Below, piece after piece: positions 7,454 through 15,753 of a stretch of DNA of 36,603 nt. The notes under the pieces were generated by a model. The model did no database searches. It had not been told where the DNA came from and worked only from the letters and a program-made list of their open reading frames with translations. The translations under genes and the position numbers were made by a program. The DNA is taken from IMG/VR virus record IMGVR_UViG_3300027747_001536, positions 1 through 36,603 of that record; one strand, 5' to 3'. Position 1 is the stretch's first letter, and every line of letters begins with the position of its first letter. The DNA is from a virus.

Positions 7454-8101
7454 TTATTTGCTTAAACAGCAGATTCCGCTCTGAGAACATATAATGTCTG
7501 AAATAAGACGACTTGCTCTTGAATACTTATTTGCATTAGCCAATTCTAAATCGAATGACTCTCGAAGACCTGGTGCGCTGGGGTTGGCAGCAGGCTTCAT
7601 GTAGGCTCCGTAAGTTGATGGAGTGGAAACAAAGTCCCAACAAATAAGATCTAGGTCGTCTTCTACTTGAACCAAACCTTCACCAATAGGAATAACCGAT
7701 CCTAAAGCTCTTGATGAGATGCCGACTGTGATGTTATTTGCAAAAAGTTGAGTAAGAATATTTCCTGATGGTGTAGGTAAGATTTCTATTTGACCGTAAA
7801 GATCTTTGCCCTGCCACCAAAGTTTAACGATGTTGTGGCTAACGTTCTTTAAATTGATAATAGTGGACTCAGGATGGTCCAATTCTCCCAAAGCTCTATT
7901 TTCTCTGATAGGTCCGTTGATGTATTTTTCTACTTGCGTATAAAGTATTTCGTAAGGGTAGATTCTTTTGTTTGCGTTTGGCTTGTCGCAGGCTTGTACT
8001 TGACCGCTAACCATTAGGTTGCCATTGGTGTGTCTTTTACTCTCGTTCAATGAAACCATCGGAGTAAAGTAAGCCGTCTCTATCAGTAATTGTTTTGCCA
8101 T
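7454..8101 (-). CDS. Prohead core protease, gp21-like (peptidase S77)
   Basis: 215 aa, close to T4 gp21 (212). Contains RALGELDHPE at residues 69-78 with the predicted catalytic His76, and VGISSRALGS at 126-135 with the catalytic serine at 129 or 130; T4 gp21 uses His85 and Ser140, similar spacing. NKRIYPYEIL upstream is also a family block. The enzyme is activated in the prohead and cleaves scaffold, capsid and internal proteins after L-x-E or I-x-E. The N-terminus itself has LLIETAYF and VSLNESKR, possible self-cleavage sites. It lies between a row of core-position unknowns and the scaffold, as in T4. Confidence 0.93.
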   Translation of the reverse strand: MAKQLLIETAYFTPMVSLNESKRHTNGNLMVSGQVQACDKPNANKRIYPYEILYTQVEKYINGPIRENRALGELDHPESTIINLKNVSHNIVKLWWQGKDLYGQIEILPTPSGNILTQLFANNITVGISSRALGSVIPIGEGLVQVEDDLDLICWDFVSTPSTYGAYMKPAANPSAPGLRESFDLELANANKYSRASRLISDIICSQSGICCLSK

Positions 8102-8102
8102 A

Positions 8103-9194
8103 TTATATATCTATATCTTTACCTAAGTTAAATGCTTTTGTTAAAGACACTTTTGCTGCTGCATTACCTATTTTGCTTATTTTACTCTTTATTGCATTGT
8201 CGTGAGAATCTTCTCCAGTTTTTGCAGTTAAAGTTTCGTCCACTTCTTTCTTCTTTCCTTTCTTTAAAAACTTTCTTAACTTTTCAACTATTCCCATTGT
8301 TTTCTTTTGACGATCGGCGTCTATCTTAGAAGGAAAATCTACGACTCCTGCGAATGTTTTTTCTCCTCTTTTGTCCCAATCTGACCACATACTGTCTCTT
8401 GCTTCTTTATCGTCTTCTTGAGATCTTGTGTTCGCTAACTCTTTTGCTTTGTCGATTACGTTGCTTTGTCTATTGATAATTAAAGGCTCTTCTCCTTCTC
8501 TTTGTATTTCTATTTCTAAAGTGCCACCAAAAATATCTTTAACAATTCCTTTGTCAACTCCAAATTGTTTTACGTCTGTATCAGGCAATGGAACCTCTTG
8601 GCCCATTCCGTAAGTAGGATGCATGTCCTCTGTTAACTCAACTTTTTTTTTAAGAAGCTGCTTTAAGATATCTATTTGAGACTCTTTCATCATCTTAACG
8701 CCTTTTGGATTGCCCTTCTTATTCTCTTTCTTAGACGCTTTTGTGTTTGATTTAGCATCGTGAAAGCCTCTAATCTTCTTCATTCCGTTGTTCTTGTCTA
8801 CAAAGTTGTTGCCTTTAACTGGAGTCATTCCCAGTTTAGCATCTGCTTTTTCTATCTTTGCTGAGTTAGAAACTTGTAATTCGTCGTATGCTGTAGGATC
8901 TTTTGCCAATTTCTTGGTAGCTGTTGCAGTGGCTTTTGCGTAAGCTAGATTAGTAATTTCTCCGCCCTTTAATAATTCGGCTTCTATACCTTTTTTTAAA
9001 GCGTAAGGATGTATATTGTCGGCTGCGGCAGCTTCTCTAACGATACCCTTATTTTTAAGCATCTTAATAGAGTCATCGTAAGAAGTCATGTTAGTAATAA
9101 AAGGTAACAATTCGTCCCTTCTAACTTCGTATAAGAATTTTTCACGGCTGATTTCTCCAGCTCTGTGTTTCTTGAATAAAATTGCTGTTGTCAT
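8103..9194 (-). CDS. Unknown protein in prohead-core position, with a small beta domain
   Basis: 363 aa, one base upstream of the protease gene. The N-terminal 70 residues are helical (KKHRAGEISREKFLYEVRRD). A lysine-rich middle (residues about 120-165) is followed by a compact beta segment with VDKGIVKDIFGGTLEIEI, which looks like a KOW/SH3-type barrel, then a charged helical C-terminus rich in K and D ending LGKDIDI. I do not recognise the family. Position between portal and protease matches T4 genes 67/68, so a core or packaged protein is plausible. LKKKVELTEDMHP and VREAAAA give possible cleavage sites, but none is convincing. Confidence 0.7.
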   Translation of the reverse strand: MTTAILFKKHRAGEISREKFLYEVRRDELLPFITNMTSYDDSIKMLKNKGIVREAAAADNIHPYALKKGIEAELLKGGEITNLAYAKATATATKKLAKDPTAYDELQVSNSAKIEKADAKLGMTPVKGNNFVDKNNGMKKIRGFHDAKSNTKASKKENKKGNPKGVKMMKESQIDILKQLLKKKVELTEDMHPTYGMGQEVPLPDTDVKQFGVDKGIVKDIFGGTLEIEIQREGEEPLIINRQSNVIDKAKELANTRSQEDDKEARDSMWSDWDKRGEKTFAGVVDFPSKIDADRQKKTMGIVEKLRKFLKKGKKKEVDETLTAKTGEDSHDNAIKSKISKIGNAAAKVSLTKAFNLGKDIDI

Positions 9195-9198
9195 ACTG

Positions 9199-9206
9199 AT
9201 AAATAT
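9199..9206 (-). promoter_or_regulatory. ATATTTAT octamer just before the 363-aa gene (weak candidate)
   Basis: Coding-strand ATAATATTTATCAGTATG: the octamer ends only 4 bp before the ATG at 9194 and touches the stop codon of the 44-aa gene. A T4-type late promoter start site would then fall at or inside the start codon, so this copy may not be functional, or may give a leaderless transcript. Confidence 0.3.
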
Positions 9207-9340
9207 TATCTTCCTTGACCTTGATAGGCTTTTGGTCTTGGACTGTGTTTGTTAAAACTTTTTTTGCCACCAGGTTGATCTGATTTTCTTTTTCCGAAAA
9301 CTAATTTTTCACTGCCTCCGGCTGACTTTAATTTTGCCAT
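9206..9340 (-). CDS. Small basic protein, 44 aa, in prohead-core position
   Basis: ATG at 9338-9340, stop TAA at 9206-9208. The product starts MAKLKSAGGSEKLVFGKRKS and ends HSPRPKAYQGQGR; it has many K/R residues, only one D and one E, and no cysteine. It fills the gap between the 106-aa and 363-aa genes exactly (6 bp and 11 bp spacers), which supports it being real. No family recognised. A strongly basic, glycine-rich peptide in the core region might bind DNA or the acidic scaffold. Confidence 0.7.
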   Translation of the reverse strand: MAKLKSAGGSEKLVFGKRKSDQPGGKKSFNKHSPRPKAYQGQGR

Positions 9341-9346
9341 ATTATA

Positions 9347-9667
9347 TTAATCTTTAAAGCCTTTAAAATCAGCAGGTAGTTTCATTCCTTGAAGTCCAAG
9401 CTTGATGCCAGCTTGAATCATGTCCCATTTAGTAAAACCATATTTTTTCATTAAATCGTTTGCCTCTTGCGCTCCAATTTTTTGAGTTATCAATAATCTC
9501 ATTATTTTTTCCGCGCTAGGTTTAAAACCACCAAATATTTTAAATTGTTCATCTGAAATTTCTTGTGGAGTTACATCTGCTTCTTCGATACTTTTGTCTA
9601 TTTCAGATTCTTTAATAATGCCAGCCAACTGCTGCATTCTTTTTGTTTCGTTAAGTTGCGTTTTCAT
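9347..9667 (-). CDS. Unknown 106-aa protein sharing a peptide with the scaffold
   Basis: Starts MKTQLNETKRMQQLAGIIKE. The segment RMQQLAGI nearly repeats the scaffold C-terminus RMQKLAGIK. L-N-E|T, I-K-E|S and I-E-E|A near residues 7-30 fit the gp21 cleavage rule, so the N-terminus could be a targeting peptide removed in the prohead. The rest is a helical domain (PSAEKIMRLLITQKIGAQEA, then KYGFTKWDMIQAGIKLGLQG). Basis for a virion/core role: position between portal and protease plus the shared peptide. Function unknown. Confidence 0.75.
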   Translation of the reverse strand: MKTQLNETKRMQQLAGIIKESEIDKSIEEADVTPQEISDEQFKIFGGFKPSAEKIMRLLITQKIGAQEANDLMKKYGFTKWDMIQAGIKLGLQGMKLPADFKGFKD

Positions 9668-9673
9668 TATTTT

Positions 9674-10618
9674 TTACTTTAAATTTTTTACCTTTTTGTA
9701 AATTTCGGCTAGTTGTTTTTCTAGCTTATTCACAACCTTACCAGTTCTTGGACTATAATCCTCTTCTAATTCAGTTCTCATATTAGTAGAGTACTCCATT
9801 AATCTGTTTATTTCGTGTAACTTTTTATTTATTAATTTTAGAGCTTCGTGTAAAGCGTCTTTGTTAGGTCTTGTTGCAGATTGTTTCTTGAATTTATTGT
9901 AAGTCAAAGCCTCATCTAAAGATTCGTTACCGTAAAGGTGACTATCGCTAAAATTATCGCCTATTACTTCAATATCTTGAGTACCAAAGTCCATCATCAT
10001 ATCGTAAGCTAAATCTTCGTCTGATGTGTAATAAGTATCTGATCCGTTTAGCTCTACACCTCTATAACTTGGATTGTCTCTTAGTACGTCTAAAGCTCTT
10101 TTTGCGTCTCTAACTGCCACTTTAACGTAATACTTTTTATCTTCTTCTTGCTCAGTCTGCATTTCTTGATCTGATTCTGCGTTCTTTTTAATGTACCTTT
10201 TAGAAACATCGTCAAAAGTCCAATCGTCTTCGTTAAAGTTCTCGTAGTGATGCGCTTGTTGATATTCCATTGGAGACAAAGAGTCTTTAGAAGTATCGAC
10301 AGGTCTTAGAGTGCCTTCTTCCATGTCTTCGAACATTTGCTTGTATTGGAATCCGCCTTTGGAAGGTCTGTTTGGAATTGAAGGCGCAAGCTTCCAACCC
10401 CATTTTTTCTTAGGATATATTTCTGCTTTACCTGCAACAATCTTTGGTTCTACGTCTTTTACTTCGGTCTTCTTTTTGAAAGCTTTTGTACTTGCATACT
10501 GCATGCCATCACCAGCTTTGAATGTAGAAGCGGTACCAGCAGGAGCATTTCCTCCAGTTACGCTGTCTTCGCTTCTTAGTCTCTGAGTGGCAAATTGATT
10601 ATTGAAAGGTTTGTTCAT
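9674..10618 (-). CDS. Unknown 314-aa protein in prohead-core position
   Basis: Low-complexity, G/T/K-rich N-terminal 80 residues, then a negatively charged linker, then a compact alpha/beta segment (YYVKVAVRDAKRALDVLRDN ... AYDMMMDFGTQDIEVIGD, residues about 160-215), and a helical C-terminus (LHEALKLINKKLHEINRLME; ending in a coiled-coil-like LEKQLAEIYKKVKNLK). Start codon is 1 bp overlapped with the upstream gene's stop (10618). I do not recognise a family. Its neighbours suggest a head-interior or assembly protein. Confidence 0.7.
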   Translation of the reverse strand: MNKPFNNQFATQRLRSEDSVTGGNAPAGTASTFKAGDGMQYASTKAFKKKTEVKDVEPKIVAGKAEIYPKKKWGWKLAPSIPNRPSKGGFQYKQMFEDMEEGTLRPVDTSKDSLSPMEYQQAHHYENFNEDDWTFDDVSKRYIKKNAESDQEMQTEQEEDKKYYVKVAVRDAKRALDVLRDNPSYRGVELNGSDTYYTSDEDLAYDMMMDFGTQDIEVIGDNFSDSHLYGNESLDEALTYNKFKKQSATRPNKDALHEALKLINKKLHEINRLMEYSTNMRTELEEDYSPRTGKVVNKLEKQLAEIYKKVKNLK

Positions 10619-11472
10619 TATTTGGAAGCGTTTTTTAACTCGTCTATTAAATCGTAGTATTGTAAAATACCTGTGATAGTTTCGTCCTTAATTGTGATAC
10701 CTTCTTTTAATGGCTTTACGAATTTTAAAATTTCTTGAGCTTTAATTTTGGTAACTTTATCAGATACTTTAGAAATCTCTTCTGTTAATTCAGATTTAAT
10801 TTCTTTTATTTTTGAGTTTAAAAAAGTTCTTAAATTAGTAGAGTCGCTTATGCTAGCAACGTATTCTTTCAATATTTTTTTTTGTCTTTCGGAAAGGTTT
10901 TGATATTTTTTATTGAACTTTTCTACTAGTAATTTATACGTTAGTATTCTAATCTCTTTGTCCTCTTGCATCAACTCTTGAACCATTGCTTGAGAAGCTT
11001 CTACGTTCTTGATTGATTCTTCGCTTAAGTGCTCTAACAAATTGATCTTGTTTAAAACGATCTGTTTTGTGTCTGAGACTGGACTATTTTGTGATTCGAA
11101 TATAGTATAAACGGAAGCGTAAGGCTTGTAATTCTCTATCTTGGCTTTAAAAAAATCTTGTAGGTTGTAGTTTTTTTTAATTTCTTTGATTAGGTTATAC
11201 TTCGCTTTGCTTAGCGTTTCGTGGTTTAATCTTTTGTATTGTTCTAAAATGGTTGAAATTAGAATCTCTGCCTTTGCTTCTGATAGTTTTGGGCTGGTTA
11301 CAAAAGCGCTGTACATACTGTACTCTTTTCCCAATTCGGTATTGGTAAAGTGCTTTTTAAGAATCTTAACGGCTTTGGAGTCCTGGTTGTTTAACAGGTC
11401 CGCTGTCGTTTGTCTTACTAAGAGTTCAAATAAAATACCTGTGTTGCGGTATTTTGAGTGTTTAATTGCCAT
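10618..11472 (-). CDS. Conserved helical protein following the portal gene
   Basis: 284 aa, almost entirely helical and lysine-rich. Starts MAIKHSKYRNTGILFELLVR, a beginning I recall from conserved proteins next to the portal gene in aquatic T4-like phages. It contains long amphipathic helices (KYQNLSERQKKILKEYVASI; NSKIKEIKSELTEEISKVSD). No catalytic motif. The first gene after the portal and the likely head of the core-gene string; an ATATTTAT motif ends 22 bp before its ATG. Probably an assembly or virion-core component; function unknown. Confidence 0.75.
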   Translation of the reverse strand: MAIKHSKYRNTGILFELLVRQTTADLLNNQDSKAVKILKKHFTNTELGKEYSMYSAFVTSPKLSEAKAEILISTILEQYKRLNHETLSKAKYNLIKEIKKNYNLQDFFKAKIENYKPYASVYTIFESQNSPVSDTKQIVLNKINLLEHLSEESIKNVEASQAMVQELMQEDKEIRILTYKLLVEKFNKKYQNLSERQKKILKEYVASISDSTNLRTFLNSKIKEIKSELTEEISKVSDKVTKIKAQEILKFVKPLKEGITIKDETITGILQYYDLIDELKNASK

Positions 11473-11494
11473 AGCTATTTTGATAGGCTTGCTA

Positions 11495-11502
11495 ATAAAT
11501 AT
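11495..11502 (-). promoter_or_regulatory. Putative late promoter element for the core-gene string
   Basis: Coding-strand TTAGATATTTATTAGCAAG, with the octamer ending 22 bp before the ATG at 11472, in the 39-bp gap after the portal gene. Best agreement with the extended form GATATTTATTAG. Confidence 0.55.
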
Positions 11503-11511
11503 CTAAACATT

Positions 11512-13434
11512 CTAATCTAGATTGTCAATAATGTTGTCTTCACTTAATAAGCCAGATTGTTCAAAAAGCTGAGTCTTTCTAGCGGTTTGCTTAGCAAACA
11601 TCTGCTCTATTGAGTTTTTGTTTTGGAAATAGATAGCTTTTGTGCTCTCCATATTCAAAGCTCCTCCTTTAAAACTAACCCCGGTCTTATCTTCCTTGGT
11701 TTCTGCATTCTGATTGTCCATGTCGTAAACTCCGCCTCTTCCAAATGGAGATTCGTCAGTTCCGTATATAGATTTGTACTTTTCAGGTCTTCCTGGTACT
11801 TTTCTTGGTTCGTTTGGATTTGTCTCGTCGTAGCCTCTAGGAACTTCCAAAGCTCCATCGCCCTTACCACCGTATAGACTAGCTATTTGATGAGGAGTAC
11901 CGAATGCTTGACCAGTTTCTGCTGGATCGTTGCCTTCCTCTGCGATCTGTTTGTATCTAAATTTACGCTTTTGATCTTCAACAATAAGGTCGTCTAGCTC
12001 ATTAAATTCGTCCTCAGAGATATTAAATACGTTCTTCCATATGTAATCTCTTGGTAAAGAAGAGTTGTCTATTGCTTGGTTTGCAAGGTCTATCTTCTCT
12101 TTCATCATAGCAATTCTCTCTTGCTCGTATATGATAGAAGGATTGGTCAGACGAATATCGAAGTTGGTAATTGACTCGTTTGTGTATCCATGAGCGTACA
12201 AGTGAACTAAAGCAATTTTCTTTAATTCCGATACAATAATTCTTTGAATTCTTTCTACTGTTCTAGCAAAACGAATGTCTTCAGCAGCCAAAGTTGCTTT
12301 TCCTGTTAAGTCCTTTTCGTATCCCATGAATGCTTTAGGCACCTTTAACGCAGCAAACAATTTCTCTCTAAAGTATTGTACGTCTTCTATCGCATTGTAT
12401 TCAAGACCTTTTGCAGTATCAATTCTAGTAGATTGATCGTTGCCTCTAACTGGAATAAAGAAGTCTTCCAATAAGTTCTGTTGGTTGAACTTCATGTTGT
12501 ATTGACCGGTCTGACTATCGATAAGCGGAGTTTTCTTCATCTTACCGATCATGCGTTGGATGTAGTTCTCAACCTCGTTTGGTGGGATGGCTCCCACGTT
12601 AACGTAGAACGTTCTTCTTTCTGGAGCACGAGTAATTCTATGAATCAGCATCGCATCTTCGATCAAAGTGTATTGTTTGAATAGTTTTCTAGCTGGTTCC
12701 AAATAAGATCTACCGTAAGGCAAATAGTTTACGTCTCCAAGAAATCTAAAGTGAGCCATTTCGTACAAATCAAACCAAATTCCTGGATCTTGATTATTAA
12801 ACGCTGAAGAGTATCCTGTGGTTGAACTAATAGCTGCGTTAGGATCAAATTTGAATCTTACCTCGTTTGGATTTTTAGGATTGAATCCCTCTTGTCTAAC
12901 GATATTGTAAGCAGAGAATGGAATTACATTGTAAACTCCGTACTTTTCTGCAATTTCTAATTTTAAATAGAAATCACCGTACTTACACATGTTTCTAATC
13001 CATGCCCATAAATTAAATTCTATGTTTAAAACTGAATAGAATAGGTTTTCTAATAGGTTTTGAATGTTTTCGTCAGCTGATGTGATGTTTAGTACTTGAC
13101 CTTGATCGTTCTTTAAAGTACACTCGTCAGCAATAATATCTAACGCAGAAGCAATGATAGCATCTGTGTCCATTGCATCGTAATCAGCATAGATTTGTAC
13201 ACGAGCTGATTGGTAGTTCTGAGCAAGGTTGAGGTTGACTCCGTACGCCGTAGACGTGGTGTATACTTTGTGGAATCTATCTATCAACGAATTGGTTTGA
13301 ATCACACCAGAAGTCTGAATGTGCTCAGTATCTATTACGTTTAAGTTTTTTCCTCCCGAATCTCTAATAATGACGTCGGTAGAGAATAGTCTCCTTAACG
13401 CCGAAAATAGATTGTCTTGTTTATTTTCTGCCAT
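11512..13434 (-). CDS. Portal protein, gp20-like
   Basis: 640 aa (T4 gp20 is 524). Family blocks include ADYDAMDTDAIIASALDIIA at about residues 84-103; a central IEDAMLIHRITRAPERRTFY followed by VGAIPPNEVENYIQRMIGKM; DYIWKNVFNISEDEF; and YFREKLFAALKVPKAFMGYE. The dodecameric portal sits at the unique head vertex and is the packaging channel. The C-terminal 120 residues are a polar tail (GGKGDGALEVPRGYDE, PFGRGGVYDMDNQN) that is probably disordered. It follows the terminase with 9 bp between; genes 18 and 19, which separate 17 and 20 in T4, are absent here. Confidence 0.95.
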   Translation of the reverse strand: MAENKQDNLFSALRRLFSTDVIIRDSGGKNLNVIDTEHIQTSGVIQTNSLIDRFHKVYTTSTAYGVNLNLAQNYQSARVQIYADYDAMDTDAIIASALDIIADECTLKNDQGQVLNITSADENIQNLLENLFYSVLNIEFNLWAWIRNMCKYGDFYLKLEIAEKYGVYNVIPFSAYNIVRQEGFNPKNPNEVRFKFDPNAAISSTTGYSSAFNNQDPGIWFDLYEMAHFRFLGDVNYLPYGRSYLEPARKLFKQYTLIEDAMLIHRITRAPERRTFYVNVGAIPPNEVENYIQRMIGKMKKTPLIDSQTGQYNMKFNQQNLLEDFFIPVRGNDQSTRIDTAKGLEYNAIEDVQYFREKLFAALKVPKAFMGYEKDLTGKATLAAEDIRFARTVERIQRIIVSELKKIALVHLYAHGYTNESITNFDIRLTNPSIIYEQERIAMMKEKIDLANQAIDNSSLPRDYIWKNVFNISEDEFNELDDLIVEDQKRKFRYKQIAEEGNDPAETGQAFGTPHQIASLYGGKGDGALEVPRGYDETNPNEPRKVPGRPEKYKSIYGTDESPFGRGGVYDMDNQNAETKEDKTGVSFKGGALNMESTKAIYFQNKNSIEQMFAKQTARKTQLFEQSGLLSEDNIIDNLD

Positions 13435-13443
13435 ATTTTTATA

Positions 13444-15045
13444 TTATAAAAGCCAAGTTAAATCTTGTTGTTGATTTCCCATAGGAGTTACAATCTCTTG
13501 TTTCCATGGATTTTCACCGTAATTTCCGTAAGAATTGTACATTGGACTATCGTCTCCAACTTTCGTATAGGCGTTCAAAGTGGCTTCTGTCAAACTGTGG
13601 GCCGTTCTTTTGAACCTTAAAGAAGTCTCTCTCAAGTACATTCCTATTGAAAACGCCATTACAAGGTCATCGTTGTACCCTGACATGGCTTGTTGCTTAC
13701 CATTCTTCCATATAAATACGCGAAGCTCCTCTAATAGTCTAACGGATCTTATGATTACCGTTTTATTTTCTATGAAATCTCTCATTTTTTCTAATACAGA
13801 AGGTCGAACTTTAGGACTCATTGTGAATCCAGGAATTAAAGTAGAGTTTCCGTAATGCACTTGTAAGTAGCTATTTAAGTCTGCGTTACTATCCGATCTG
13901 TGACTAAAGTGTATGTTTGAGTATCCACTTTCAACCACGCCTTGAACTACGTCCCAACCAATATTGGCGTTTTCAATTACCAATAAGGCTTGATTGTATC
14001 TTGTTGATATTGCTATAAGCTCGTTTGTAAATATCCTGGTGTCAGTCTGGGCTTTAAATTCAGCTACTTGTTCTAAACTATCTATATCTATAACATGATA
14101 TGCAGAGTAGTCTAAACTGTCTCCTCTCGCTACGTCGGCAACTACCATATAAAACTTGGTGGGTTCTGGATATTTCCAAATCCATAAAGCTTTTTCTTGA
14201 CCTTCTCTATTGATTGGTTCCGAGATCATGTTGGCCTCGTACCAAGTTAAAATGTCTGGAGGAATTACTGTATTACCTGAGGTTGCGAAATCACAATCAC
14301 ACTCTTGAGCGGCCATTCTAATTCCCAGATCCATGTCCTGTTTGTCTCTCCAATCTTGCGCTCTTTCAGGGTGAACACTCCAAGGTAACGAAATAGGTAA
14401 AAAACTATTCTTTTGTAATTGAGCTTCTGTGTAAGATTTGTGAAACCAGTTACCAACACCGTTAGGAGTAGATAACGCTATGCAACCTCCACCAGTAGCC
14501 AAGGTCATCTTAGCAGCTGTGTAGATCGTTTCAATATTATCGATAAACGCGGCCTCATCAATTACCAATAGCGATACGGCTTCAGAACGACCTGCGTCAC
14601 CTGCTGCAGATACCGCTTTGATTTGAGATCCGTTTGTTAGCCTTAAACTTAATGCGTTGTTGGAAGTTGCAGCAGCTCCGATCTTCATCCAATTAGGAAG
14701 GTTATCGTAAGCAAATCTAACTTTTGTAACCATGTTCTTTGCAGTGTCCTGCTTAGTCGCAATTACAAGAACGTTTTTATCTTTTGAAAATACCATTAGC
14801 CATAAAGAGTAAGCGGACACTAGAGTAGAGATACCCAACTGTCTTGACTTATTGATTATGGATTCGGGGTATTTTTGGAATAGCGTTAGTACTTTTTCTT
14901 GAAACGGATAAAGGTCGAACAGCATTCGACCTCTTTGTGGGTGTTGAATCATGTAGTACTTTTTCATGAAATACACCGGATCTTTGGCGCAAGTTATAAA
15001 TTCGTGCTTGATCCTTTCTTTTATATCTATCTGACTTTCTGCCAT
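13444..15045 (-). CDS. Terminase large subunit, gp17-like
   Basis: 533 aa. N-terminal ATPase: Q motif LYPFQEK near 45-51, a P-loop KSRQLGIST (66-74), Walker B LLVIDEAAFI (159-168, D163/E164), and the coupling motif ALSTPNGVG (190-198). C-terminal RNase H-like nuclease: MVVADVARGDS with D304, LLVIENANIGWDV, and GYNDDLVMAFSIGMY with the late aspartates. It cuts concatemers and pumps DNA through the portal. The P-loop is a deviant form: isoleucine at the usual lysine place and K66 at the start of the loop. Start overlaps the upstream stop by 1 bp. A gp16 small terminase is not recognisable nearby. Confidence 0.96.
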   Translation of the reverse strand: MAESQIDIKERIKHEFITCAKDPVYFMKKYYMIQHPQRGRMLFDLYPFQEKVLTLFQKYPESIINKSRQLGISTLVSAYSLWLMVFSKDKNVLVIATKQDTAKNMVTKVRFAYDNLPNWMKIGAAATSNNALSLRLTNGSQIKAVSAAGDAGRSEAVSLLVIDEAAFIDNIETIYTAAKMTLATGGGCIALSTPNGVGNWFHKSYTEAQLQKNSFLPISLPWSVHPERAQDWRDKQDMDLGIRMAAQECDCDFATSGNTVIPPDILTWYEANMISEPINREGQEKALWIWKYPEPTKFYMVVADVARGDSLDYSAYHVIDIDSLEQVAEFKAQTDTRIFTNELIAISTRYNQALLVIENANIGWDVVQGVVESGYSNIHFSHRSDSNADLNSYLQVHYGNSTLIPGFTMSPKVRPSVLEKMRDFIENKTVIIRSVRLLEELRVFIWKNGKQQAMSGYNDDLVMAFSIGMYLRETSLRFKRTAHSLTEATLNAYTKVGDDSPMYNSYGNYGENPWKQEIVTPMGNQQQDLTWLL

Positions 15046-15737
15046 TATTTATGCGTTACGGCGAGACCTATAATTAGAGCTCCCATACCAAATTTAGTAA
15101 GTTTATTTAACTTGTTTTTTCTATCCAATTTTCTAATATCGCCCTTCAAACCTTCAACGATTATTTTGTAATTGTCTTGCTGTTGAACTTGCTTTTGAAT
15201 AATAGACTCGTAGTTGCTCTCTTTAGTTCTTAGAGTCACAATTACTTTATCCTTACCGTTTACAGTTGTTTCTAAATTTGTGATTAAACTGTCTTGATTT
15301 AAAACAATATTCTTAGTTCTATCGAAATCTACTAAATCAACTACAACAGCTTTTGAAACTGGTACTGGTAAAATAGTTGTGTCTTTTGTAACGACTTTGT
15401 ATTGTTCTTTATATCTTACAAGAAAGAAGCTGTCAATTTCGTGAGGTCTCATTTTTGCTGCCGCAATTAATTCTGACTTATCTTCTTTCAAATCTTTTAC
15501 TTTTCCAGTTAATGTTTTAGTTTTTTGTTCTAAAACTAGGTTCTCTTTTTCTACCACTTGAATAGTGGTCTCTAAACTATCGTTCTGAACGTGTAAAGAA
15601 TCAATTTGAACTGCTAAAGACTCTATTTCTCTCTCGTAAGACTCGGTTTTAAATCTAACGCCGTCAAATTCTTTAAAGATTAAATAAACACATGCGACTA
15701 AAAATAAGGCGATAAGGCCTTTAATTGCTATTTTCAT
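15045..15737 (-). CDS. Membrane-anchored coiled-coil protein, spanin-like architecture
   Basis: 230 aa. Residues 5-21 (IKGLIALFLVACVYLIF) form a transmembrane helix or uncleaved signal anchor. Residues about 35-90 are a heptad coiled coil (SLAVQIDSLHVQNDSLETTI), then IDSFFLVRYKEQYKVV and a beta-like region, a second coiled coil (170-205), and a C-terminal hydrophobic segment FGMGALIIGLAVTHK. A protein spanning the periplasm between two membrane contacts would fit a spanin; it is near the GH19 endolysin but separated by two genes. An ATATTTAT motif ends 16 bp before the ATG. No family recognised; other membrane roles are possible. Confidence 0.75.
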   Translation of the reverse strand: MKIAIKGLIALFLVACVYLIFKEFDGVRFKTESYEREIESLAVQIDSLHVQNDSLETTIQVVEKENLVLEQKTKTLTGKVKDLKEDKSELIAAAKMRPHEIDSFFLVRYKEQYKVVTKDTTILPVPVSKAVVVDLVDFDRTKNIVLNQDSLITNLETTVNGKDKVIVTLRTKESNYESIIQKQVQQQDNYKIIVEGLKGDIRKLDRKNKLNKLTKFGMGALIIGLAVTHK

Positions 15738-15753
15738 AGTTTTTAATTTTCTA

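Noticed and set aside
9199-9206. Treating the octamer at 9199-9206 as a firm promoter
   Set aside because: It is only 4 bp from the ATG, too close for a standard late promoter, so it is kept only as a weak candidate.
11655-11870. Minus-strand frame of 71 aa inside the portal gene
   Set aside because: Lies fully within the polar tail of the portal in another frame, without start signal or family motif.
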